Below, in pieces: positions 14,867 through 21,676 of a DNA stretch of 22,392 bases. The notes below the pieces were generated by a model. It saw nothing but the letters and a program-made list of their open reading frames with translations, was not told where the DNA came from and ran no database searches. Made by a program: the position numbers and the translations under genes. This DNA comes from a virus: the IMG/VR virus record IMGVR_UViG_3300010370_000272, positions 1-22,392 of that record; one strand, 5' to 3'. How positions within the stretch are numbered: the first letter of the stretch is position 1; every line of letters starts with the position of its first letter.

Positions 14867-15117
14867 ACTTCCTCGTTCTTGGGTGCCTTCTTGTCAACCT
14901 TTGAAAACACTTCATTAATCTCGTCAAGGTCAAGTTTTCCATCATCCAAAAACTCACGAGACAATCCCTCAACTACGGTTGCCACACCCGCAATGCCAGC
15001 CATAAACACTGCCTTCCACACGGGTACTCCAGCGATTGTTCCCGCTCCGATAACTCCAAGACCGCTTGCGGCAAATGTTGCAAGAATACGAAGAGTGATA
15101 TTTTGTAGTTGCTTCAT
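14863..15117 (-). CDS. Holin-like membrane protein with acidic tail
   Basis: An 84-residue protein. Residues about 8-30 (ITLRILATFAASGLGVIGAG region) and 31-49 (VWKAVFMAGIAGVATVV) form two hydrophobic, small-residue-rich segments typical of holins. After these comes an acidic tail, DDGKLDLDEINEVF, which resembles half of an EF-hand loop, then KKAPKNEEV. The ATG at 15117 lies eight bases after the upstream stop. Its stop overlaps the lipoprotein GTG. It is one of three candidate holin or antiholin proteins in the cassette, and I cannot say which forms the pore. Confidence 0.6.
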   Translation of the reverse strand: MKQLQNITLRILATFAASGLGVIGAGTIAGVPVWKAVFMAGIAGVATVVEGLSREFLDDGKLDLDEINEVFSKVDKKAPKNEEV

Positions 15118-15125
15118 ATAAATCC

Positions 15126-15341
15126 TTACTTTTTCTTAGTAACGTGCCAAGCCATGTGGTCATGTAAGTCACCCTTCACATCACGAACATCTTGTTTTAA
15201 TTCTGTGATGGCTTCCATGACTACGTTATGGTCTGCCCTGTTTTCATCCCTAAACTCAAGCATGAATTTGATGAGCCAACCAACGCCCCCACCTACTACT
15301 GGGATAAGCGCAACAATGACTGCAATCCAAAAATCGCTCAC
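15126..15341 (-). CDS. Single-pass membrane protein with coiled coil
   Basis: A 71-residue protein with one membrane helix (residues about 4-27, WIAVIVALIPVVGGGVGWLI), then a charged helix likely to form a coiled coil (VVMEAITELKQDVRDVKGDL, about 40-59) and a basic end (HVTKKK). One membrane helix plus coiled coil is seen in inner-membrane spanins and in XhlA-like lysis proteins. The position at the head of the lysis cassette fits either. The start is GTG 15341, overlapping the previous stop as GTGA. The role is inferred from layout only. Confidence 0.6.
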   Translation of the reverse strand: MSDFWIAVIVALIPVVGGGVGWLIKFMLEFRDENRADHNVVMEAITELKQDVRDVKGDLHDHMAWHVTKKK

Positions 15342-15907
15342 CGCAACCTGCCAAACCCAGTGCCCTTGTCTGTAGGGCCAAAGTTTTCATTACGAACCTG
15401 CTTAACTTCGCTGTAATCAAGTCGTCGCTGAATGTCCAATTCATTAATGTTGGCTGGGTTTGCCTTGTTGTATAAGAACTTTGCCCTGCTTCGCATACGA
15501 GCAGTGTCAATAAAACGAATTCGTGGACTTACGCCAGCACCTTTAATTTTTGTAAAAGGCTGGTGCGGTTTAAAAACATCAGTAGGTTCTTGTACTACCT
15601 TTGCACTACTTGATTCTCGTCGTACAGTTTGGTAACCACCAACGTTTCCAATAAACCCAAGACGACGACCAGTGTCGCTGGCTACAAATCTATTCTTAAA
15701 GTTGTAGTCATACCCAAGGTTTTTGTGTTCATGCTGAGAACCGTAAAACTCAGACCAACGGGCCTTTTTCATTGCGGAGAAGTCATACAAACCTCCTCCC
15801 TGGTATGACCCTGCAATAGGGATACCAGAGAGGGAGGTTGTCAGCGGGATAATGACCTTTCTAGGGTCACTACTTCTACCTCTAGGAGAAGCGCCTTCAC
15901 CAGCCAC
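15338..15907 (-). CDS. Unknown protein downstream of terminase
   Basis: A 189-residue basic protein that I do not recognise. It starts at GTG 15907 (M-AGEGASPRGRSSDP) after a weak AGGT site. It is Gly-, Arg- and Ser-rich and seems mostly disordered, with a few aromatic patches (SEFYGSQHEHKNLGYDYNF, about 52-70). There is no membrane segment or enzyme motif. The mRNA for residues about 23-40 contains a strong imperfect hairpin (15790-15839). It lies between the terminase-linked gene and the lysis cassette. A virion-associated or DNA-binding role would fit the charge, but there is no direct evidence. Confidence 0.6.
   Translation of the reverse strand: MAGEGASPRGRSSDPRKVIIPLTTSLSGIPIAGSYQGGGLYDFSAMKKARWSEFYGSQHEHKNLGYDYNFKNRFVASDTGRRLGFIGNVGGYQTVRRESSSAKVVQEPTDVFKPHQPFTKIKGAGVSPRIRFIDTARMRSRAKFLYNKANPANINELDIQRRLDYSEVKQVRNENFGPTDKGTGFGRLR
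15790..15839. repeat. Long compound inverted repeat inside a coding region
   Basis: Three nested pairs of arms align: AACCTCC (15790-15796) with GGAGGTT (15833-15839), CTGGTAT (15800-15806) with ATACCAG (15822-15828), and CCCT (15809-15812) with AGGG (15818-15821), around the loop GCAAT. That makes 18 paired bases with small internal loops. It is stronger than expected by chance and lies inside the 189-residue gene. Only a short TTTGT follows on the transcribed strand, so terminator function is doubtful. Confidence 0.6.
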
Positions 15908-15940
15908 AGCCGTTACCTGCTAAGCCTTTATAGGCTTTAA

Positions 15941-16363
15941 TCAGTCAAAAACGACAGTCGGATTTGGCCTGTTTACGTGAGTACCTGGATTCATCTCCAT
16001 CTCAAACGTTGGCATCCCGTCACCAGCCATAGCACCCGTCACAAAGTCACTAAGAAGGGCAGGGGCTTCAATCCACGAAGCCGAACCCACGTGGGCACGC
16101 TCGCGCATGGTGTCCTCAGGATGCTTATAGAACATCTCTGGGTTGTTGTGGTTCTGACGCATGGGCGACGGAGCGGTGTCAAAATATGCACCAATTGAGA
16201 AGTCGTTTGGAATGTCAGTGTCAGTTGCCACGCCCTCTTCAAAGCGAAGCGGCCCCTTGTTACCAGGGATGCTTGGTGCCATAGAACGTTCAAAAACGTT
16301 GCGCTGCGCTTCGGGAAACGGGTTCTGCGGAGCAATGGACATGTTCACGGTGGGGTCTTGCAT
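15941..16363 (-). CDS. Unknown protein following the large terminase
   Basis: A 140-residue protein that I do not recognise. The start is ATG 16363, which has GGAGG eight bases upstream; an in-frame TTG at 16378 would overlap that ribosome site and is unlikely. The protein is Met-, Pro- and Asn-rich and acidic (MQDPTVNMSIAPQNPFPEAQ at the start) with no membrane helix or enzyme motif, and looks largely disordered. It ends PGTHVNRPNPTVVFD. It follows the terminase gene after a 59-base AT-rich gap. It may be a small virion or packaging-associated protein. Confidence 0.65.
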   Translation of the reverse strand: MQDPTVNMSIAPQNPFPEAQRNVFERSMAPSIPGNKGPLRFEEGVATDTDIPNDFSIGAYFDTAPSPMRQNHNNPEMFYKHPEDTMRERAHVGSASWIEAPALLSDFVTGAMAGDGMPTFEMEMNPGTHVNRPNPTVVFD

Positions 16364-16422
16364 TTTATAATCCTCCAAAGGTGGATATCTCTTACGTCTA
16401 CTTTATCATTTTTTAGTAGTTT

Positions 16423-17988
16423 CTACCGAAAGAACGGGGATATGCCGACCTGTACCTCTGGCATAGTCTCGTGGACAGTCATAGCGCAGGCAAGAGCCAA
16501 TGAGTCTGGGTAGTCGTCAAAGGCTCCCTTTTCTTCAGGGGCGGCAGCCAAAAGATACGGACCTTTGTAAACTTTTTCAAGGTCTGACATTTGCTGGTTA
16601 AACCTCTTCCAAGGTCGTGTACGCCGTGCCTTAGAATGGGCTGGAATAATCAACTGGTCACGCTGAATGAGTTCTGTCAAATGTACCCACCGTTCGTGCT
16701 GCGCCTTTGAGTCAGACGACATAGCGATTACCTCAATATCGGGCAACAGCAACTGGAGACGTTCTGCCACAGCACCACCAACACCCTGAGAGTCAACGCC
16801 CAATCGGATTACCGAATAGTGCCTTAAAAAGTCCACTATTTCAAAGTACTGTTGTTCCCACTCTTGGTTATTAATTTCTAACCAGTTAAGTACACGATGT
16901 TCGTAGAACCCAAAAGCGTCTGGATGGTCCCAGTCAACCCAAACCACGGTAGCAACGGTTGAGTCGTTAGAACGAGCAACGTCAATACCAGCAACCACTG
17001 GAGTTCTCCACCACTCTTTAACAAGTGGCATGCTTTGGTCAAACAAACGCTCAAGCCGTTCTTCGGTAATAAACATACCTTTTTCAAGAATCCATTTGTT
17101 GCAATACGACATTTGGAACTCGTCTGAATCTTCACCAATACGAACACGTTCTTTGGAAATAAACTTCCCGTAGTTATTGTTGTACTTAGAAGCAACACGC
17201 CAATCGTATTCAAAGTGTGCTTGTCGGTGCCGTTTACCACCGTTTACCAAACGCCTTTTATTAAATTGAATCATCTTGTAAAAGTATGATTTGTTGCGAG
17301 AAGCAGTTCCAGTCAAGCAAATCGTTCCGTTGTTGAACGCCAACATCGGTTTAATTGATTTGGTAATCATAAACTCATCGGCTTCTTGACACTCATCAAC
17401 CAGCACAAAATGGTAAGTCTTTGATTCAATCTTTGCCTTTGGGTTGCAAGTCTGCATACGGCAAAGTGACCCAGCGTTCTTCAATGTAATAATCTTGCCC
17501 TTACCACGAGCGCCACCAGAAGCGGCCTTGTCGTCAATCTCTGGGTCAAGCAAAAAGTTGAGAGCATGTTCGCTTGTCAACTTGGTAACAATGCGACTAA
17601 ACACAGTATCGGCCTGGTCTTCAGTTGGGGCAAATACACCGCACCAAAAACCCTTTTCAAACTTTTCCAACCACATTGGATAGACGGGTGCCAACTTTGG
17701 AAGAATGACCATCATAGAAGCCATTACTCCAGAAAGAACTTCTGATTTACCCGACTGACGACAACCAATCACAGTAACTTCGTCACCATCACCAAGAATG
17801 ATAGATTCAATCAAACGGTAGGCAATTGGTATCTGGTATGGGAAAAACTCAATGTCACAAAACTCTTCAGTAAAGATAATTAACTTCTTTACAAGGTGGT
17901 CTACAAACTCTGTAGATGCCTCATCTAGTTCTGGGGAGAGTTCCTCAATATCAAGTGGCTCCTCTAGTTCATCCGTTTCGTTCTGCAC
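16423..17988 (-). CDS. terL: Terminase large subunit
   Basis: A 521-residue DNA-packaging motor that pumps the genome into the prohead at the portal and cuts it. The ATPase half has Walker A GCRQSGKS (75-82), Walker B VLVDE (195-199) and the coupling motif TGTAS (226-230). The nuclease half has the three acidic sites of the RNase H-like fold: GIDVA (D336), GVDSQGVGG (D399) and FDDYPDSLALA (D491, D492 or D495). All key residues are present. The N-terminus is very acidic (DELEEPLDIEELSPELDEAS). The start is GTG 17988, overlapping the upstream small gene by 20 bases, with only a weak ribosome site, so coupling is likely. Confidence 0.95.
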   Translation of the reverse strand: MQNETDELEEPLDIEELSPELDEASTEFVDHLVKKLIIFTEEFCDIEFFPYQIPIAYRLIESIILGDGDEVTVIGCRQSGKSEVLSGVMASMMVILPKLAPVYPMWLEKFEKGFWCGVFAPTEDQADTVFSRIVTKLTSEHALNFLLDPEIDDKAASGGARGKGKIITLKNAGSLCRMQTCNPKAKIESKTYHFVLVDECQEADEFMITKSIKPMLAFNNGTICLTGTASRNKSYFYKMIQFNKRRLVNGGKRHRQAHFEYDWRVASKYNNNYGKFISKERVRIGEDSDEFQMSYCNKWILEKGMFITEERLERLFDQSMPLVKEWWRTPVVAGIDVARSNDSTVATVVWVDWDHPDAFGFYEHRVLNWLEINNQEWEQQYFEIVDFLRHYSVIRLGVDSQGVGGAVAERLQLLLPDIEVIAMSSDSKAQHERWVHLTELIQRDQLIIPAHSKARRTRPWKRFNQQMSDLEKVYKGPYLLAAAPEEKGAFDDYPDSLALACAMTVHETMPEVQVGISPFFR

Positions 17989-18202
17989 GGCTGCCTATTT
18001 CGTAATGTAGGTCCTCTAGTATTTGGAATACTTCGTCTAAATCAGAGTAAGTTCCGTTGTGATAACGGTGCTTATCAAAACTAGCACCCAACTCCATCAA
18101 GGTTGTTTCGTACCAATTCATCAAAGACGGAAGGTCCATACGACCAATCCGTGTAGACGGTAATTCTTTTGTAGTAATCTTCTTCCAAAGGTTTAGCGCC
18201 AT
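17969..18202 (-). CDS. Small protein upstream of large terminase, unknown
   Basis: A 77-residue, mostly helical protein that starts at ATG 18202 with AAGGAG eight bases upstream. It begins MALNLWKKITTKELPS and has a likely two-helix core: DLPSLMNWYETTLMELGASF and SDLDEVFQILEDLHYEIGSR. It overlaps the previous gene by 10 bases and the terminase gene by 20 bases. The small terminase subunit normally precedes the large one, so this could be a minimal small subunit. It is shorter than known ones and no DNA-binding motif is evident, so I leave it unnamed. Confidence 0.6.
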   Translation of the reverse strand: MALNLWKKITTKELPSTRIGRMDLPSLMNWYETTLMELGASFDKHRYHNGTYSDLDEVFQILEDLHYEIGSRAERNG

Positions 18203-18603
18203 TCCCTAATCTCCTTGGGCTTGTGTTGTAGTTCACGGCCTTTAACAGCCATTGTCAAACCCATTATCTCATTTTGAGGTTTATTTCGTTTACAAATGCC
18301 AAATTGAGATACGTACTTACCAATACCAATTTGTAATCCACGACCTGTACGCCACGGGTAATCAGTCTCTCTCATAAAACCAATAGATAATGAAAAGCCC
18401 TTATGGGTGTCTCGCGTAACCCAATAAATAAAACCAACGCCCTGAACAAGGTTCATTGTTCCCTTAAATACGTAATGTCCAAGAATAAATGAAAGAGGTA
18501 GCGTCACTAAAAAAGAACGGTTGTATACAGAAAGCGCCCAAATGGTATTTGCTACAGATGCAACAAACAACCAAAATGCCGTGTAACCAATGATTTTACG
18601 CAT
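18193..18603 (-). CDS. Membrane protein of unknown function
   Basis: A 136-residue protein with hydrophobic segments at about 4-25 (IIGYTAFWLFVASVANTIWA), 31-47 (FLVTLPLSFILGHYVFK region) and possibly 50-63 (TMNLVQGVGFIYWV). The rest is a soluble, basic C-terminus ending KPKEIREWR. It starts at ATG 18603, two bases after the upstream stop. It is unusual among packaging genes. A role in superinfection control or in a membrane-linked assembly step is possible, but I do not recognise a family. Confidence 0.6.
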   Translation of the reverse strand: MRKIIGYTAFWLFVASVANTIWALSVYNRSFLVTLPLSFILGHYVFKGTMNLVQGVGFIYWVTRDTHKGFSLSIGFMRETDYPWRTGRGLQIGIGKYVSQFGICKRNKPQNEIMGLTMAVKGRELQHKPKEIREWR

Positions 18604-18605
18604 GG

Positions 18606-19196
18606 TTACAGTCTAATGCCAGCAGCGTCCGTTCCACTAGGCGTACTGAAGTCAGAGAACTCATTTGCGTATGGTGTTTGCGCTGCTGGGCGATACCCGT
18701 AGCCGTTAAGCGTTGTATTAATGAAATGGCCTTTAGAGTTGCTTCTAGCAAACGCTTCGTACACGCCTACGTCCATAGGGCCATATACATAATCAGTTCC
18801 ATTGCGCCCATGTTTGTGGAAACGAACCAATGCGTAACCCATTTTGGCTCCGTATAAGTCCATCATTGGCTGGTCAACGATAAACTTGTGTGAGCAAAGC
18901 CTGGTGCTTGCTGAAGGTCCTTGACCATAGTTACTTGGGTCATCTGGTTTGTTGGCAATCTGGGCAACGTGAACCGTAGAAAAAATGGGCAAGTCTTCAC
19001 GACTTACTTCACGACCAGTCGTAGTGTCAACTAATGCCCGACCACTATCATCAACTTCGGCACCACCAGGAACCGTCTTACCAGCGACTTGCTGACGAGT
19101 ACGCTCACGCTGAGCGTCAATCTCAGCCATGCTTTCATTAATTCGCTCCGTTAGCGATTTACGTCCAGCAGGAAGACCTGGCTTACGTCGTGCCAT
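18606..19196 (-). CDS. KTSC-like domain protein
   Basis: A 196-residue protein. The N-terminal 70 residues are basic and helical (MARRKPGLPAGRKSLTERIN), then mostly disordered. The C-terminal half resembles the small KTSC domain: ALVRFHKHGRNGTDYVYGPM (about 122-141) followed by VYEAFARSNSKGHFINTTLNGYGY (about 145-168), with the typical SKG and FN core. KTSC domains are of poorly known function and occur in many phages. No ribosome site precedes ATG 19196; a mini-ORF ends five bases upstream and may deliver ribosomes. It is the first gene of the packaging cluster. The domain call is tentative. Confidence 0.6.
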   Translation of the reverse strand: MARRKPGLPAGRKSLTERINESMAEIDAQRERTRQQVAGKTVPGGAEVDDSGRALVDTTTGREVSREDLPIFSTVHVAQIANKPDDPSNYGQGPSASTRLCSHKFIVDQPMMDLYGAKMGYALVRFHKHGRNGTDYVYGPMDVGVYEAFARSNSKGHFINTTLNGYGYRPAAQTPYANEFSDFSTPSGTDAAGIRL

Positions 19197-19201
19197 AGCG
19201 A

Positions 19202-19267
19202 TTAATTAGCAGCAAATGTTAAAACAATAAAATACTTTGTTTTTTCTTGTGCAAAACGTTGACTCAT
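19202..19267 (-). CDS. Possible 21-codon mini-ORF
   Basis: ATG at 19267 overlaps the stop of the Gly-rich gene as ATGA. The frame (MSQRFAQEKTKYFIVLTFAAN) ends at TAA 19202-19204, five bases before the next ATG, and so fills the whole gap. The next gene lacks its own ribosome site, which fits termination-reinitiation through this mini-ORF. At this length a chance frame cannot be excluded. Confidence 0.3.
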   Translation of the reverse strand: MSQRFAQEKTKYFIVLTFAAN

Positions 19268-20112
19268 GTCCTGTACCTTACATAAACGACACCAGAACCG
19301 CCGTTTCCTGCATCCGTATCTGAACCAGCACGACCACCACCACCAGTGTTTGCAGCAGCGTTTGCCACTCCAGTACCTGGTGCAGCGCCTCCACCGCCTC
19401 CGCTTCCCCCTACTCCAAATCCTTGTGTATTACTTGCACCGCCTCCGCCACCTCCAACAAGAGTGGTGCCAGCAGACTGTCCAAGCCAAAGAGAAATGTC
19501 TTTTCCTGAACCGCCAGCGCCACCAGTGCTACCAGCAGCGGCACTACCAGCACTACCAAGTCCTCCACCCCCACCACCGCTAGTGCTATTGCCAGAGCCG
19601 CCATTGGTCCCACCTTGTAGTGGGTAAGGTGCAGCGTTACTACTAGACCATGCAGGAGCAGCACCTTTTCCACTTGCTGAACCATTCACAAGAATGGCTT
19701 GACCACCACTGGGTGTAACTGTTGATGCTGTTCCAAAATTGTATGCTATTTGGGTTGCGGGGTTTGCACCACCAACACCAATTACAACTGAATAAGTTGT
19801 AGCAGGTAGATATAGAGTGGTTTCAAGATAACCACCACTTCCTCCACCCCCAGAACCAGGTCTGCCGTTACCATTCCAAGAAGTTTCTCCAGATGAACCA
19901 CCACCAATAATGATGAAATCAAAGAGACCAGCAGTAGTAACAGTTAACGTACCATCTGATGTAAACGTAATTAAACGATAAGGTTTATTACTAACAGTAA
20001 TGGCAGTACTTGCATTACTTGCAATTCCATAACTGTCAACAAAACCAAAGGTTGAGGATTTTCCCCAATTCCCAATTGCGCCTTGCTGAGTTCTAGCAGC
20101 GTACCTGCTCAT
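19264..20112 (-). CDS. Glycine-rich tail fibre/adhesin protein
   Basis: A 282-residue protein with a short N-terminal part, a beta-strand cap (YRLITFTSDGTLTVTTAGLF then DFIIIGGG, about 46-74), and a long Gly-rich body with runs of GGGG from about 90 to 265, ending in NGGSGVVYVRYRT. This layout is the Gly-rich domain found in phage and bacterial surface proteins; in T4-like phages, Gly-rich repeats form the tip of receptor-binding adhesins. It is a paralogue of the partial gene at the right edge: both share the cap and the GGSGxVxVRxR ending. The start has AAGGA upstream. Gly-rich DNA of this kind recombines easily, which would help change host range. Confidence 0.7.
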   Translation of the reverse strand: MSRYAARTQQGAIGNWGKSSTFGFVDSYGIASNASTAITVSNKPYRLITFTSDGTLTVTTAGLFDFIIIGGGSSGETSWNGNGRPGSGGGGSGGYLETTLYLPATTYSVVIGVGGANPATQIAYNFGTASTVTPSGGQAILVNGSASGKGAAPAWSSSNAAPYPLQGGTNGGSGNSTSGGGGGGLGSAGSAAAGSTGGAGGSGKDISLWLGQSAGTTLVGGGGGGASNTQGFGVGGSGGGGGAAPGTGVANAAANTGGGGRAGSDTDAGNGGSGVVYVRYRT

Positions 20113-20122
20113 GTACTAATCC

Positions 20123-20488
20123 TTATGCAATTCGGTTAACAAATCCAAAGATTTCAACCTTGCTTGCTGTTCCAGCAAAAGCCGTAACCGTTGTTACCGC
20201 AGCGCCAGTTCCGCTCAAAATCAAACCTGGACAAACAAGAACAAGTCCAGATGGGGTAGCAGGAAGAGAAACTTGAATGAGGTCACTTGTCGTCGTTGCT
20301 CCACCAAATTCTATGGTCAAAGTTACGGCAGAAGAATGAGTGTTGTTGGCATATAGCCAGATTTCATCTAAAGTGCTAGACGAGGTTCCCGTAGCATGAA
20401 TAGTGTTGCCAAGGGTTCCAGTCTGGGAAATAGAAATACCACGACCATTGGTACTACCAGACAGTTTTACTTTGCTAAAAGTTGCCAT
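20123..20488 (-). CDS. Small beta-rich structural protein
   Basis: A 121-residue protein rich in Thr, Ser, Gly and Val with no Cys pairs or catalytic motif. It begins MATFSKVKLSGSTNGRGISI and has alternating strands (AVTLTIEFGGATT, GLVLVCPGLILSG, ASKVEIFGFVNRIA). The pattern suggests a compact beta-sandwich, probably a capsid-exterior or fibre-associated protein. It lies among the adhesin genes. CAGGAG precedes ATG 20488, and a TATACT element is 20 bases upstream. Role inferred from context. Confidence 0.6.
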   Translation of the reverse strand: MATFSKVKLSGSTNGRGISISQTGTLGNTIHATGTSSSTLDEIWLYANNTHSSAVTLTIEFGGATTTSDLIQVSLPATPSGLVLVCPGLILSGTGAAVTTVTAFAGTASKVEIFGFVNRIA

Positions 20489-20507
20489 TAATATCTCCTG
20501 ACTTCTT

Positions 20508-20516
20508 AAGTATACC
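20508..20516 (-). promoter_or_regulatory. Possible promoter -10 element upstream of the 121-residue structural gene
   Basis: It reads GGTATACTT on the transcribed strand, ending 19 bases before ATG 20488, in the 48-base gap 20489-20536. The same nonamer precedes the tail sheath gene at nearly the same distance. An 11-base palindrome (TTACTTAGTAA) lies just upstream, at 20522-20532. There is no clear -35 box. Confidence 0.25.
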
Positions 20517-20536
20517 GTAGTTTACTTAGTAATTTA

Positions 20537-21202
20537 TTAAATCCTATATCCGTAAATGGCGTATGTTCCTGTGAATGTTCCCGTGTTTGGATAAATTTCA
20601 ATGCCGTCATAGGCCGTAGCATTTGTGTTTGCTCCGCGCCAATATTCTTGCCGCATAGTCGTATAGTTTGCGCCCTCTGCTATAAGACCTTCGGACATAA
20701 AAGTGGTGGCTTGGGCAAGTTGCGGAGCACCAATAGTAATTTCGTAATAATTTCTAGTTGTCTCAAATGTACCAAAACGGAACTCTGTTTGGTTTGCTAG
20801 TCTTGCTATTGTGCTTGCGGTGGTTACAAGCAAATACACAGCATTGTAAGTGCTAGTGCTGATGCTTGACCCACTTCCCCGCAGTCTCATTTGTGCGTTG
20901 GATGTGGTTGATGCAGCGCAATTTACAATAATTTTATAGTTTGTAAAAGCCGATGTGAATACGTTGTCAACAGTTATTGTTGAAGCGGTCGTAAATGATG
21001 TTTGAGCCTTTACTAACTCCAGCCCAGGAGGAGTATCGGCGTCGGCTACATATACCCAAGATGCGCCATCATAAATAACTAAACGCTTGGTATCAGTCTC
21101 AAAGATTGTTTGACCAGTGTAAGGAACTGATGGGCGTGTAGAAGACGTGCAAACACCTGGGCGAATTGCCGAACTTGCTCCAAGAACAGATGACAGAGGC
21201 AT
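20537..21202 (-). CDS. Tail fibre-like structural protein
   Basis: A 221-residue protein. Near the N-terminus it has GQTIFETDTKRLVIYDGASWVY (about 31-52), a motif frequent in phage fibre and baseplate-attached proteins. The remainder is a strand-rich domain (SFTTASTITVDNVFTSAFTNYKIIV, then MRLRGSGSS, then FRFGTFETTRNYYEI), ending TGTYAIYGYRI, typical of galectin-like or carbohydrate-binding phage modules. Its ATG overlaps the upstream stop as TAATG with GAGGT before it, so it is coupled to the 73-residue gene. A receptor-binding or fibre-tip role is likely, but the exact family is not established. Confidence 0.65.
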   Translation of the reverse strand: MPLSSVLGASSAIRPGVCTSSTRPSVPYTGQTIFETDTKRLVIYDGASWVYVADADTPPGLELVKAQTSFTTASTITVDNVFTSAFTNYKIIVNCAASTTSNAQMRLRGSGSSISTSTYNAVYLLVTTASTIARLANQTEFRFGTFETTRNYYEITIGAPQLAQATTFMSEGLIAEGANYTTMRQEYWRGANTNATAYDGIEIYPNTGTFTGTYAIYGYRI

Positions 21203-21423
21203 TATTCAGTAACCTCTGGCATTACTGGTGGGGTGAAATCTTCTGTTTCTTCGTCGTAAATAAAACCAACACCAGCGTAGGTCTTTCCTTCAGTATCAAA
21301 GAAGGTCTCAACCCAACGTCCTGGATAGCGTTCTGGATTAGCCTTGAGGAAATCCTCCATGACCACCGCGACGTGAGTGACGACGTTGTTGTCATCAATT
21401 TGTGCAAAATACTGTGCGCTCAT
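21202..21423 (-). CDS. Short fibre-associated protein, paralogue of the upstream gene
   Basis: A 73-residue protein beginning MSAQYFAQIDDNNVVTHVAVV, with a middle GRWVETFFD and YAGVGFIYD (about 50-58), then an acidic Pro-rich end. Nearly every block has a counterpart in the neighbouring 80-residue protein, in the same order, so the two are tandem paralogues. Similar short proteins are common among adhesin genes of aquatic myophages, as far as I recall, but their function is not known. AAGGAG precedes ATG 21423. Confidence 0.65.
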   Translation of the reverse strand: MSAQYFAQIDDNNVVTHVAVVMEDFLKANPERYPGRWVETFFDTEGKTYAGVGFIYDEETEDFTPPVMPEVTE

Positions 21424-21433
21424 TAATTACTCC

Positions 21434-21676
21434 TTAATAAGTTGGTTCAATAAATATATCAAGAATAGGGTCGTACTCAAACCCAATACCAGCATAGCAA
21501 CCACGAAAATTGTTGTTGTATGAGGTTTGCAACCATTGTCCTTCAAGACCAAGGGAAGCAATGAAAGTTTGACCAATCGGCTCACTTTCTGGAAAAGTAC
21601 CTCCACCGCAATCATCGTTGGACACGACAATTACTTGTGTAACCCTATTTTCTACTACCTGTGCAAAATGTGCCAT
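21434..21676 (-). CDS. Short fibre-associated protein
   Basis: An 80-residue protein with the order MAHFAQVVENRVTQVIVVSND, then GQWLQTSYNNN, then CYAGIGFEYDPILDIFIEP. It matches a short family seen in marine and freshwater phages near tail fibres, in which longer versions carry a WIQTSYNT segment followed by NYAGIGYTYD. It contains two Cys, C23 and C60. The start forms a TAATG overlap with the stop of the Gly-rich gene upstream, and there is no separate ribosome site, so it is translated with the adhesin. It may help fold the adhesin or attach to it, which is speculation. Confidence 0.65.
   Translation of the reverse strand: MAHFAQVVENRVTQVIVVSNDDCGGGTFPESEPIGQTFIASLGLEGQWLQTSYNNNFRGCYAGIGFEYDPILDIFIEPTY

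Noticed and set aside
16364-16378. TTG start at 16378 for the gene after terminase
   Set aside because: That TTG and the next codons are part of the GGAGG ribosome site for ATG 16363.
19300-19600. CRISPR-like repeated CCACCACC pattern
   Set aside because: The repeats are simple Gly codon runs within a protein gene, with no constant repeat-spacer spacing.
19346-19627. Proline-rich plus-strand frames opposite the Gly-rich genes (also 21836-22198)
   Set aside because: Antisense of Gly codons (GGN) reads as Pro (CCN) and keeps frames open. No ribosome site or spacing supports a gene.
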